64,000 bases of DNA, taken from positions 186,001 to 250,000 of the forward strand of contig NZ_JAQAGY010000009.1 in NCBI RefSeq assembly GCF_027533645.1, read 5' to 3'. Made by a program: the position numbers and the translations under genes. The notes beneath the pieces were generated by a model. That model did no database searches and was not told the origin of the DNA. It saw only the letters and a list, made by a program, of their open reading frames with translations. This document shows positions 32,815 through 40,911 of the stretch, piece after piece. This DNA is from Paenibacillus caseinilyticus. Lineage in GTDB: Bacteria > Bacillota > Bacilli > Paenibacillales > NBRC-103111. The stretch's first letter is position 1. Every line of letters begins with the position of its first letter.

Positions 32815-34356
32815 TTACTTCTTAGCTGCGGCATCCGCTTGAGCCTGCATCTCGGTCAGCACCTTGTCGATGCCCGCCTGCTTCAGCTTCTCGCGGAACA
32901 CCTGCACGCCGCCTTTGGCATCCGCCGGATCGACGATCCCGTAGAAGAGCGGTCTGCCGTACGTGTTCATCACGTTATTGATCGCCGCCACTTCGTTCTT
33001 CACTTTAGCGTCGTCGAAGGTGAATGTCTCGAGCGGGTGGTTGACGGTAACCGTCTGCTTCCAGCCCTCTGTGAACTTATTGATCTCATCGGCTACCGTC
33101 GCGTCGAGGCGCTCGTTCAGGGAGTTCCAGCCCCACGGGGAGACGCCGGCCGGCGGGAAGTTCGCCGAATCCTTCAGCGGCTTGAACTGCTTGTCGCCCA
33201 CGGCTTCATAATGCTTGCCGGCGATGCCGTAGTTCGTCAGGTCGTGAATCTCTTTGTCGTAACGGAGCAGGTCGATCGCCATCAGCGCCCGCTGGGCGTT
33301 CTTCGATGTGGCATGTACGGACATGCCGTTGTTGATGAACGGGTTCGCGAGACGCTTCTTGTCCGCGCTGAGGTCGGCGAGCTCGATCTTCCAGTCCGGA
33401 TGGGCCGCTTGGATCTCCGACTTGGCCCGGGTCAGCGTACCGAGATTCCACTCTACCGATGCCAGCTTGCCATCCTTGAACGCCTGGATCTTGTCCATCT
33501 TGCTCACGAGCGCATCCCGTGACCAAGCGCCGCTCTTCGCTGCGGCATTCATCTTGGCAACGAAGCTTTCGAATTCCGGCGTCTCTGCGTAGTTGAATAC
33601 CTTCGAAGCCTTGTCGGTCACCTTGTAGGCGATCGGATACTGCGGCACGACGAAGTTCCACTCGTTGGCCTGAACCAGCTCGACCGCATTGAATTCGCTT
33701 GCACCAAGGCTTGGCGTGAAGCCCTTCTCTTTCTCCGCTACGGCTTTGAGGTAGTTCAGGTAATCGTCGTGCGTCTTCACTTCCGGCAGTCCCAGCTTCT
33801 CGCGGAGGTCACCGCGAAGCGCTACCAGATGGTAGCTGTATTCGAAGTTGTTCTGCGGCACCATGTAGATTTTACCGTTAACCTTCGCTTGTTCCCAAGC
33901 GATCTTCGGCTCCTGTTCCCAGGTCTTCGGCGCATACTTCTTCAGCATGTCTTCGGTCAGCTCCAGGAAGCCGTTCTTGTTGGCCTGCTGGGCATAGAAG
34001 AGCCATGGCGCGGAGAGCACGAGGTCGAAATCTTCGTTCGCCGCGAACATCAGCGGATACTTCTGGTTATAATCGCCCCAGTCGATGAACGTCACGTCGA
34101 GGGTCGCGTTGATTTTCTGCTTCATGATCTTGTTGACTTCGCCGTACACCTGATCGAAGTCCGCCGGCTTCGAGCCGAGCAGGACCATCTTCAGCTTGAC
34201 TTCTTTGCTCGTGTCCGCATCTCCGGAAGGTGCCGCCGTCTGGGCTGTATTCGAAGCCGTGCCGTTCGGTGCCGCCGTGTTCGAACTGCATCCTGTGAAC
34301 ACCGCTGCTGTAGTCAGTGCCAAGCCGAGAGCCATCAGTTTGTTCTTGCTGCTCAT
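32815..34356 (-). CDS. Solute-binding lipoprotein of galactan operon II
   Basis: A 513-residue receptor. Signal MSSKNKLMALGLALTTAAVF is followed by TGCSSN, with lipobox Cys at 23, then a Thr/Ala/Asn-rich linker. The binding fold is of LplA type, with DUF3502-like C-terminal content (INNVMNTYGRPLFYGIVDP). The start at 34356 has GGGGAGG 9 nt upstream. Its place in the operon between permeases and GH42 suggests that it captures galacto-oligosaccharides released by the two GH53 enzymes; that substrate is inferred. Confidence 0.92.
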   Translation of the reverse strand: MSSKNKLMALGLALTTAAVFTGCSSNTAAPNGTASNTAQTAAPSGDADTSKEVKLKMVLLGSKPADFDQVYGEVNKIMKQKINATLDVTFIDWGDYNQKYPLMFAANEDFDLVLSAPWLFYAQQANKNGFLELTEDMLKKYAPKTWEQEPKIAWEQAKVNGKIYMVPQNNFEYSYHLVALRGDLREKLGLPEVKTHDDYLNYLKAVAEKEKGFTPSLGASEFNAVELVQANEWNFVVPQYPIAYKVTDKASKVFNYAETPEFESFVAKMNAAAKSGAWSRDALVSKMDKIQAFKDGKLASVEWNLGTLTRAKSEIQAAHPDWKIELADLSADKKRLANPFINNGMSVHATSKNAQRALMAIDLLRYDKEIHDLTNYGIAGKHYEAVGDKQFKPLKDSANFPPAGVSPWGWNSLNERLDATVADEINKFTEGWKQTVTVNHPLETFTFDDAKVKNEVAAINNVMNTYGRPLFYGIVDPADAKGGVQVFREKLKQAGIDKVLTEMQAQADAAAKK

Positions 34357-34471
34357 AAGGTATTGCCTCCCCTTGTCTGTATCCATAGTGTAAACCCATC
34401 TATGATCACTGGATAGCCCCAGAATGATCCAAAATTTCGGTAGTGCTATACCGCAGGGCGGCGAAAGGATG

Positions 34472-35371
34472 TTACCCTTTGACCGCGCCGACTGTCAGAC
34501 CCTGTACGAAGAACCGCTGAACAAAGGGATAGAGCAGCACGATTGGCCCCGTCACGATAATCGCAAGCGCCATCTTCAGGCTCTCGCCTGGGAGCTCCGC
34601 CACACGCATGCCGGATACTTCCATCAGCTTGCGGAGGCCTTCGAGATTGCCGAGCGTCTTGTAGAGCAGGTACTGCAGCGTGTACAGCTTCTCGTTGGAG
34701 ACGAACAAGAGTGAATTGAACCAATCGTTCCAGTAGCCGAGGGCCGTGAACAGGCCGATCGTGGCCAAGGCCGGCTTCGAGAGCGGAAGAATCAGCTTGA
34801 CGAAGATCGTGAAATCCCCGGCTCCGTCGATCTTCGCCGATTCCGTGATCGCCTCGGGAATGCTGCGCAGGAACGTACGAAGGATGAGAATGTAGAATAC
34901 ATTGAGCATCGGGGGCAGGAGCAGCGACCAGTAGGTATCCTTCATATGCAGATAGTTCACCATGAGGATGTACCAGGGAACGAGCCCGCCTTGGAACAGC
35001 GTCGTGAAGTAGAAGTAGAACGAGAAGCCGCTCTTCCACTGAAAATCCTGGCGCTGCAGCACATAAGCGGTCATCGCCGAGATGAACAGGCCGAACACCG
35101 TGCCGACGACCGTCAGCGAGATCGTAAGGACATACGCGTTAATGAACTGCTCGGGATGCTGGAAGGCGAATTGGTATGCCCCGAGCGAGAACTCCTTCGG
35201 CCAGAGGCCGAAACCCTCCCGGGTAATGCTCGATTCGCTGGAGAACGAGCCGCTCACGACAAGCAGGAACGGCACCAGGCAGACCAGGGCAACCAGCCCG
35301 ACGAACACGTACCCGATCAAGTCGAGGATGCGCTGGTCCGCACGGTTTTTTTTGACAGTTGAAGTCATCAT
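34472..35371 (-). CDS. ABC sugar permease, YtcP type, operon II
   Basis: A 299-residue, six-helix permease. The EAA loop is AITESAKIDGAGDFTIFVKL (near 190) and the C-terminus RFFVQGLTVGAVKG is the subfamily signature. It pairs with the LplB-type permease encoded 44 bp upstream. Start: ATG ATG at 35371/35368 after GGTGAGAGAC; either could be used. Confidence 0.92.
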   Translation of the reverse strand: MMTSTVKKNRADQRILDLIGYVFVGLVALVCLVPFLLVVSGSFSSESSITREGFGLWPKEFSLGAYQFAFQHPEQFINAYVLTISLTVVGTVFGLFISAMTAYVLQRQDFQWKSGFSFYFYFTTLFQGGLVPWYILMVNYLHMKDTYWSLLLPPMLNVFYILILRTFLRSIPEAITESAKIDGAGDFTIFVKLILPLSKPALATIGLFTALGYWNDWFNSLLFVSNEKLYTLQYLLYKTLGNLEGLRKLMEVSGMRVAELPGESLKMALAIIVTGPIVLLYPFVQRFFVQGLTVGAVKG

Positions 35372-35415
35372 TGTCTCTCACCTCATAGTTGGTATGGGAG
35401 GGGCGCCGCCTGCCT

Positions 35416-36333
35416 CTAGAACAGCGCGTTCTCCCGGTCTGTCCGGCGGACCAGGTAGTTCGTAGCCAGGATGGTCACGAAGCACAGTACGGATTGGTAG
35501 AAGCCGATCGCCGCCGACATGCCTACCTCGTTGTTGACAAGCAGGGAGCGGTACACATAGGTATCGATGACATCCGTTGCCTGGAACAGCATGCCGTTGT
35601 TGCCGACGAGCTGGTAGAAGAGGCCGAAGTCGCCGCGGAAGATGCCGCCGATCGCCAGAAGCACGAGAATCAGGATGGTCGGTCTCAGCGAAGGAAGCGT
35701 GATGTGGAGAATGCGCTGGAACACGTTCGCCCCGTCGATATCCGCCGCCTCGTAGGTTTCCTTGTCGATGCTTAGGATGGAGGCCATGTAGAACACCGCT
35801 CCGTAGCCGACGACCTTCCAGGCCGAGAAGAAGATCAGGATGTACTTCCAATACTCCGCGGTCGTGTAGATATCCAGCGGTTCCATGCCGAAGGACTTCA
35901 GCATCGTGTTGATCGCCCCGAACTCGTAGTTGAACAGGTTGTACGCGACCGCTCCGACCACGACCCACGAGATAAAATAAGGCAGGAACATCAGCGTCTG
36001 CGCCGTCTTGCGGAACAGCTTGCTACCGACCTCCGCCAGCAGGATCGCCACGACGATCTGAAGCCCGTTATTGATGACGATGAACGCCGCATTGTAGAGC
36101 AGCGTGTTGCGGGTTACGTTGAACGCATCGCCGGTCAGGAAGAAGAACTTGAAGTTATCCAGTCCCACCCACGGCGAATTCAATATTCCGAGGTCATAGC
36201 GGAACTGCTTGAACGCGAGCACGATCCCCGCCATTGGGATATAGTTGAAAATAAAGAAGAACAGCGTCGCCGGCGCGATCATCAGCAGCAGGCTCCGGTT
36301 GGCGTTGATACGGTAGAGCAGGCCCCTCTTCAT
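35416..36333 (-). CDS. ABC sugar permease, LplB type, operon II
   Basis: A permease of about 305 residues with LLMIAPATLFFFIFNYIPMA at the first helix and EAA loop YEAADIDGANVFQRILHITL. It is the first gene of galactan operon II. The start is uncertain: GTG 36345 sits only 1 nt from GGAGG, and ATG 36333 is 13 nt away; I chose the ATG. Upstream lie TATAAC and the shared galactan operator. Confidence 0.9.
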   Translation of the reverse strand: MKRGLLYRINANRSLLLMIAPATLFFFIFNYIPMAGIVLAFKQFRYDLGILNSPWVGLDNFKFFFLTGDAFNVTRNTLLYNAAFIVINNGLQIVVAILLAEVGSKLFRKTAQTLMFLPYFISWVVVGAVAYNLFNYEFGAINTMLKSFGMEPLDIYTTAEYWKYILIFFSAWKVVGYGAVFYMASILSIDKETYEAADIDGANVFQRILHITLPSLRPTILILVLLAIGGIFRGDFGLFYQLVGNNGMLFQATDVIDTYVYRSLLVNNEVGMSAAIGFYQSVLCFVTILATNYLVRRTDRENALF

Positions 36334-36368
36334 CTTTCTTGTCACTCCTCCGGTTCATGTCTCTGTAA

Positions 36369-36440
36369 GTTATATCGTAAGGTTACCAGTTCGGGGGAAT
36401 CGTTCGTACCCTACAAAATAAGACTCTCCTGTACTTTTTG
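36369..36440 (-). promoter_or_regulatory. Shared galactan operator plus promoter, operon II
   Basis: On the minus strand CAAAAAGTACAGGAGAGTCT then TATTTTGTAGGGTACG (36440-36405), with TATAAC at 36374-36369. The gap from TATTTTG to the -10 box is 39 nt, one helical turn longer than at the two galactanase genes (28 nt). Confidence 0.65.
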
Positions 36441-36792
36441 CGGCTGGCGGAAAGCTGCAGGAAAGAAGCGGGAAAGAAGCGGGGCTGCCGTGCGGCGGAC
36501 ATGAGACGGATCGCAAAAGGATCGGCCTGGTATGGTGCGAGAGGTGCGAGGTTCAGTCCGGGCGGCAGGCGCAGCAATCCGGGCCGGACGCGCAGGCGTG
36601 ATGGCTGTGCATGTCTTGGCGGGCGGATTCCCGGCACCCGTGGGAAGTGAATGGCCGGAGACCACACCGCTCACGCGAAAAAGCCCCGGACAGAGGAGGC
36701 CGGTGAACGGCCGGATACTCTGCTTCCGGAGCTGGATGAGGCTATGTGTACACAGTATGCCGCCCATCTGAGGGCGGTCAGACCGCATAAGA
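36441..36792. other. Gene-free stretch between operon II and the anchored galactanase
   Basis: This GC-rich sequence has ORFs only as low-complexity shadows. CCGCCC/GGGCGG (36760-36777) lies just past the galactanase stop and may help terminate it. Nothing else was recognised. Confidence 0.5.
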
Positions 36793-39700
36793 TTATTCCG
36801 ACGCCTGGAGGGCACGGTACAAGATAACCGCCGCTTCCGCTCTTGTCGTCGCTTCCTTCGGAGCCAGGAGGCTGCCTCTGCCGTTGATCACGCCTGCTTG
36901 GACCAGGCCAGCAGCCGCATCTGCAGCATAATCCGCCACGCTGGACGCATCGCTGAACGCCTCCAGCCCGCTGCCGCCGGCCGGCTTCCACCGGCCTGCC
37001 GCCTCCAGGGCTCTCACGGTCAGCACCATGAGGTCTTCCCTCGTGATGCGTTCCGACGGCGCGAAGCCGCCGTTGTCCCGGCCGCCGGCCACGCCGAGCT
37101 TCTTAGCGATGCCTGCGGCATCATAATAGTAATCCGTGCGCGAGACATCGGCGAAATTCGAATCGAACGATGCCGTCAGTCCGGCTGCGCGCACGAGCAT
37201 CTGCAGGAATTCCGCGCGCGTCACCGGCGCGTCCGGCGAGAACTCCGCGTCTGTTGTACCCTGGATGACCCCTTTGGCCGCAAGAGCTTCTACCGCTTGA
37301 GCCGCCCAGCCGACGTGCGACAAGTCGCTGAACGTGCGGTGGTCATAAGCGACCGCATAGGCGCTTAAATGTGTCGTCTGGAACGTCAGTACGCCTGCTT
37401 TCGCATCCCAGTGCGAGGTAGGGACTGCCTCTGCTGCTCCGCTGCCGCTGAGGTACCAGACCGTGAGGTATTCCGGATGCTGCGCTTCGGCAGCGCTCGG
37501 CTTGTACGGAATGGACACCGTCACCGGCGCGTCCGGATTGTTCCACGCTACCGGCTGGCCGTTCACCTGAACGGTCAAGTCGATGACAGGCTTGCCGCCG
37601 AGCTTGCCCCGCAGGGCTTCGTCGTTCAGGGCTGACGGCTCCACTGCGCGGATACCCACCGTCACCGGTCCGGAGCCCAGGCCCTTGCTGCCGGCAAGCA
37701 TACTCCCCGGAAGCTTTACGCTGCCGAGCGGGGTAACCAGGGTGATGCGCTGGTCAGGCTGCCCGGACTGCAGCAGCGCTGCAGGAAGCTCCTGGGCATA
37801 CGCCTTGGCGCCATCCACGGCGGGGATCTCCAGCTTGATCGCCTCTCTGCCGGCGGCCGTCCGAAGCTTGGCCGCTTCCTCTGTGCTCAGGCTGGCCGTC
37901 ACGGTGCCGCTGGCCGCATCATAGGCCGGCTTCTGCCCTGCGGCACTGCCGCTCGTGCTGCCGCCGCTGCTGCCGCCGCTGCTGACGGTACCGCTATCGC
38001 TGCTGCTGTCACTGTCGTCATCGCTATCATCATTGCTATCGTTATCGCTATCGTTATCGCTGCTTCCGTCACCCGTGCCTGTGCCGTCACCCGTGCCTGT
38101 GCCGTCACCCGTGCCTGTGCCGTCACCCGTGCCCGTGCCGTCACCATTGCCCGTGCCGTCACCCGTGCCTGTGCCGTCACCTGTGCCCGTGCCGTCACCA
38201 TTGCCCGTGCCGTCACCTGTGCCTGTGCCGTCACCATTGCCCGTGCCGTCACCTGTGCCAGTGCCGTCACCATTGCCCGTGCCGTCACCATTGCCCGTGC
38301 CGTCACCTGTGCCTGTGCCGTCACCTGTACCTGTGCCGTCACCCGTGCCCGGCTGGCTGTCCACGGAGCCATATACCGATACGGTTACGCTGCCAAGTGT
38401 GGAAGGGGTGATCTTCTGGCCGGTAGACAGCGCCGTCCATTCCGCCGATGCCACTCCGATCGTGCCTTTACGTTCGATATCCTGCGCTTTGAACCTTACC
38501 TGAAGCGACTCGGTATTCGAAGCCTTGCCTTCCTCATGCTTCGTTACCAGATGAATGGTACCGGCATCCGCATTGTACGTCGCATCAACGACCGTGCCCG
38601 CCTCCTTGCTCTCCGCCCTTACGAATTCGAACAGATTGCGGTCGTACGAGAGCTGCAGATCCTGCGAGCCGATGATATTCACGAGCCCTTTCACGCCTAC
38701 GCCGACAGTGAACTCGCTGCCCGGCTTCACTTCGTCCGGAGCGCTCAGGGTGGCCTCCGAATGATCCGAATACAGCTCGAACTCGTCGATGCTGCCCCAG
38801 CTTCCGTTATTGGCATCCGCTTCGACCCCAAGGGTCAGCTGTCCGCCGGTCACGGTAATATTCGGGATGACAACATGCTTCCATTCGTGCCATGCGGTAT
38901 TGACGATATCAGCGGTCAGCTTATCGCCAGCCGCATTCACCGCGAAGAGCTTCAGGCTCTTCTCTCCGCCGCCGCCCTGCGTGCGGACTGCTGCGGTGTA
39001 GGTGCCGTCCGGCAAGCCGGCAACCTTCTGCTCTATCTTGAACGTATAAGGCCGGTCGAGGTAATAATGAAGGGAATAGTCCCCGCTGTAAGCATTGCCC
39101 GCAGGCGCGCTCGACTTCTCCGCCTGCAGGGCGGCCGTCTCTCCGCTCAGGGTCCACCCGCTGAAATCCCCAGCTTCAAACCCGGCGTTCTTCACGTAAT
39201 TCCGCGTGCCTTCGACGACCACCACCGCTTCGGCCTTCTGTTCGGTTCCTTCGATCGTCCCGGCAACATGCAGCGTGCCCGGCTGCGCCAGGTCCTCCGG
39301 CTTCACTTCCTCCCACGTCACCCCAAGGCTGCGGATGGAATCGTCGCTGAACTCGCCTTTCACCGCTTCGGGAAGCTGCAGTTCGCCGCCTACGGTAATG
39401 GCCATCGTTACCGGCTGGATCGACGTCAGTTCCGCCTGATAAGGCTCGCCGGCCGGCGTCTTCGAGACCAGGTTATAGACGTCCAGCGATGGGAGCGCGT
39501 TGCCGCCAAAATCGAACATCGCCTGGTTATCCCAGCCGTTGCCCTCGCCCGTCTTCCAGCCCGCGCCCTCTACTGGAATCCAGTCCTGCTCCCAATAGAA
39601 CACGCCGAGTCCGCGGCCGCCCTGCACCTCATGCACCGTGTTCATGACATCCCGTACGGCTTGGGCTTGTCCCTGCACCGTGGCTTTGTAGCCGCCCGCG

Positions 39701-40662
39701 CTCTGCTCGGCCGGTCCGAAGATATTCGTGAACCCGTCGCCGTTCTCCAGGGTATGCGCGTACGCCGTCTCGACAACGATGACATTCTTGTCATACCGCG
39801 AGCTGATATCGTTCATGTTATGCTTCAGCTCATCCAAGGTGCCGTGCCAATACGGATAGAACGAGAGGCCGATGATATCGAACTCCACACCCCGGGCCGT
39901 AAGCGCGTCGAACACGCGGCGGTACAGGTCATTGTCTCCGCCGTCGGCCAAATGGAGCATGATGCGGGTCGCATTCCCCGGATCGTTCTCCTTCACCGCG
40001 CGGATCCCCGCCTTCAACAGGTTCGCGAACCCGTCGTAGCCGCCGATCTCTTCCCCTGCGGACTGCTGCCACGTCTTGCCGTCCGGCCAGATCATGCCGC
40101 CATTCGTCTCGTTGCCGATCTGCACCATGTCCGGCATCGCGTTATTCGCCTTGAGCTCGCGGATCACGCTGTCGGTGAAGTCGTAGACCGCCTGCTCCAG
40201 CGCGGCGCCGCTAAGGTCCTTCCATGCGGCCGGCTTGAACTGCTTGGCCGGATCCGCCCAGAAGTCGCTGTAGTGAAAATCGAGCAGCACCTTCAAGCCA
40301 AGCGCCTTGGCTCTCACGGCCGTCTCCACCGTGCGGGCCAGATCGTTATTGCCTCCTCCAAGCGGCCCATTCTCATCCGCGGGATGGTTCCAGATCCGCA
40401 GCCGGACCCAGTTCGTCCCGTGGTCTTTCAGAATCTGGAGCGCATCCTTCTCTTCGCCACCGTCGTAATAACGGCCTCCGCTCTCCTCGATCTGGCTCAG
40501 CATCGATACATCCGAGCCTTTGATGAAATCGGAACTAAGCCCTTCAATCGGGTTAATCCGGATGGTGCTCTCCTGCCCCGCAGCCTGGGCCTGGATTGGC
40601 AGCAGATTCATCACCATCGCGGCGATAAGCAGCAGTCCCACTTTCCCTCTCTTGAATCTCAT
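36793..40662 (-). CDS. SLH-anchored multidomain GH53 endo-galactanase
   Basis: A 1289-residue cell-surface enzyme. It has a signal peptide (1-28) and a GH53 catalytic domain (about 44-400), with acid/base E185 (QIGNETNGG) and nucleophile E298 (VVETAYAH). A Big_4-type Ig domain follows (about 410-486), then a jelly-roll carbohydrate-binding module (about 488-632, CBM61-like in position) and a cohesin-like domain (about 636-765). Then come 16 GTGDGT/GNGDGT hexapeptides (about 772-868), an acidic Asp/Ser stretch, a further beta-rich domain (about 920-1100) and three SLH repeats (about 1110-1289; TFSDLSHVGWAAQAVEAL first). SLH repeats bind pyruvylated wall polymers, so galactan is cut at the wall. 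The shared operator and a cre-like site lie upstream. Confidence 0.92.
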   Translation of the reverse strand: MRFKRGKVGLLLIAAMVMNLLPIQAQAAGQESTIRINPIEGLSSDFIKGSDVSMLSQIEESGGRYYDGGEEKDALQILKDHGTNWVRLRIWNHPADENGPLGGGNNDLARTVETAVRAKALGLKVLLDFHYSDFWADPAKQFKPAAWKDLSGAALEQAVYDFTDSVIRELKANNAMPDMVQIGNETNGGMIWPDGKTWQQSAGEEIGGYDGFANLLKAGIRAVKENDPGNATRIMLHLADGGDNDLYRRVFDALTARGVEFDIIGLSFYPYWHGTLDELKHNMNDISSRYDKNVIVVETAYAHTLENGDGFTNIFGPAEQSAGGYKATVQGQAQAVRDVMNTVHEVQGGRGLGVFYWEQDWIPVEGAGWKTGEGNGWDNQAMFDFGGNALPSLDVYNLVSKTPAGEPYQAELTSIQPVTMAITVGGELQLPEAVKGEFSDDSIRSLGVTWEEVKPEDLAQPGTLHVAGTIEGTEQKAEAVVVVEGTRNYVKNAGFEAGDFSGWTLSGETAALQAEKSSAPAGNAYSGDYSLHYYLDRPYTFKIEQKVAGLPDGTYTAAVRTQGGGGEKSLKLFAVNAAGDKLTADIVNTAWHEWKHVVIPNITVTGGQLTLGVEADANNGSWGSIDEFELYSDHSEATLSAPDEVKPGSEFTVGVGVKGLVNIIGSQDLQLSYDRNLFEFVRAESKEAGTVVDATYNADAGTIHLVTKHEEGKASNTESLQVRFKAQDIERKGTIGVASAEWTALSTGQKITPSTLGSVTVSVYGSVDSQPGTGDGTGTGDGTGTGDGTGNGDGTGNGDGTGTGDGTGNGDGTGTGDGTGNGDGTGTGDGTGTGDGTGNGDGTGTGDGTGTGDGTGTGDGTGTGDGSSDNDSDNDSNDDSDDDSDSSSDSGTVSSGGSSGGSTSGSAAGQKPAYDAASGTVTASLSTEEAAKLRTAAGREAIKLEIPAVDGAKAYAQELPAALLQSGQPDQRITLVTPLGSVKLPGSMLAGSKGLGSGPVTVGIRAVEPSALNDEALRGKLGGKPVIDLTVQVNGQPVAWNNPDAPVTVSIPYKPSAAEAQHPEYLTVWYLSGSGAAEAVPTSHWDAKAGVLTFQTTHLSAYAVAYDHRTFSDLSHVGWAAQAVEALAAKGVIQGTTDAEFSPDAPVTRAEFLQMLVRAAGLTASFDSNFADVSRTDYYYDAAGIAKKLGVAGGRDNGGFAPSERITREDLMVLTVRALEAAGRWKPAGGSGLEAFSDASSVADYAADAAAGLVQAGVINGRGSLLAPKEATTRAEAAVILYRALQASE
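38066..38351 (-). repeat. Coding 18-bp tandem repeat, 16 units
   Basis: Sixteen in-frame 18-bp units encode GTGDGT or GNGDGT in the anchored galactanase. DNA identity between units is very high (unit on plus strand GCCGTCACCCGTGCCTGT), so copy number is probably variable between strains. The stretch is a Gly/Asp-rich spacer that may bind Ca2+. Confidence 0.9.
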
Positions 40663-40689
40663 ATCTTCGGGTGACCTCCCTAACTATCA

Positions 40690-40703
40690 TGTAAGCGGTT
40701 AAC
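40690..40703. promoter_or_regulatory. Cre-like site, anchored galactanase
   Basis: TGTAAGCGGTTAAC resembles the CcpA cre consensus, with mismatches near the 3' end. It lies between the -10 box and the start codon, the same placement as at galactanase 1. Confidence 0.4.
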
Positions 40704-40729
40704 TATCCTTGTGTCCGTCCGCTGACCCG

Positions 40730-40790
40730 ATTATAGCAAAGTGCGTCGGGCGGATTACCCCGGCAAAATAGGATTCTTCTGTAGTTTTTG
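40730..40790 (-). promoter_or_regulatory. Shared galactan operator plus promoter, anchored galactanase
   Basis: On the minus strand CAAAAACTACAGAAGAATCC then TATTTTGCCGGGGTAA (40790-40755), followed after 28 nt by TATAAT (40735-40730). The spacing equals that at the first galactanase. Confidence 0.7.
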
Positions 40791-40911
40791 CAGGTTCTCC
40801 GCTCCTCTGCCGGATGAAGCTTGGCAGCGGGGCTCCCCTTTTGCTCCCCCTTCATGCAGCAAACCCAGCACCTCACGGTACTGGGTTCCATAGGAATTCC
40901 AATATAGATAC

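Noticed and set aside
38066..38351. Possible CRISPR-like array or satellite
   Set aside because: The 18-bp units are contiguous without spacers and stay in frame as GTGDGT inside a protein gene.
38536..40674. 712-codon plus-strand ORF
   Set aside because: Antisense shadow of the anchored galactanase; composition is Arg/Leu/His-rich and no motif is present.
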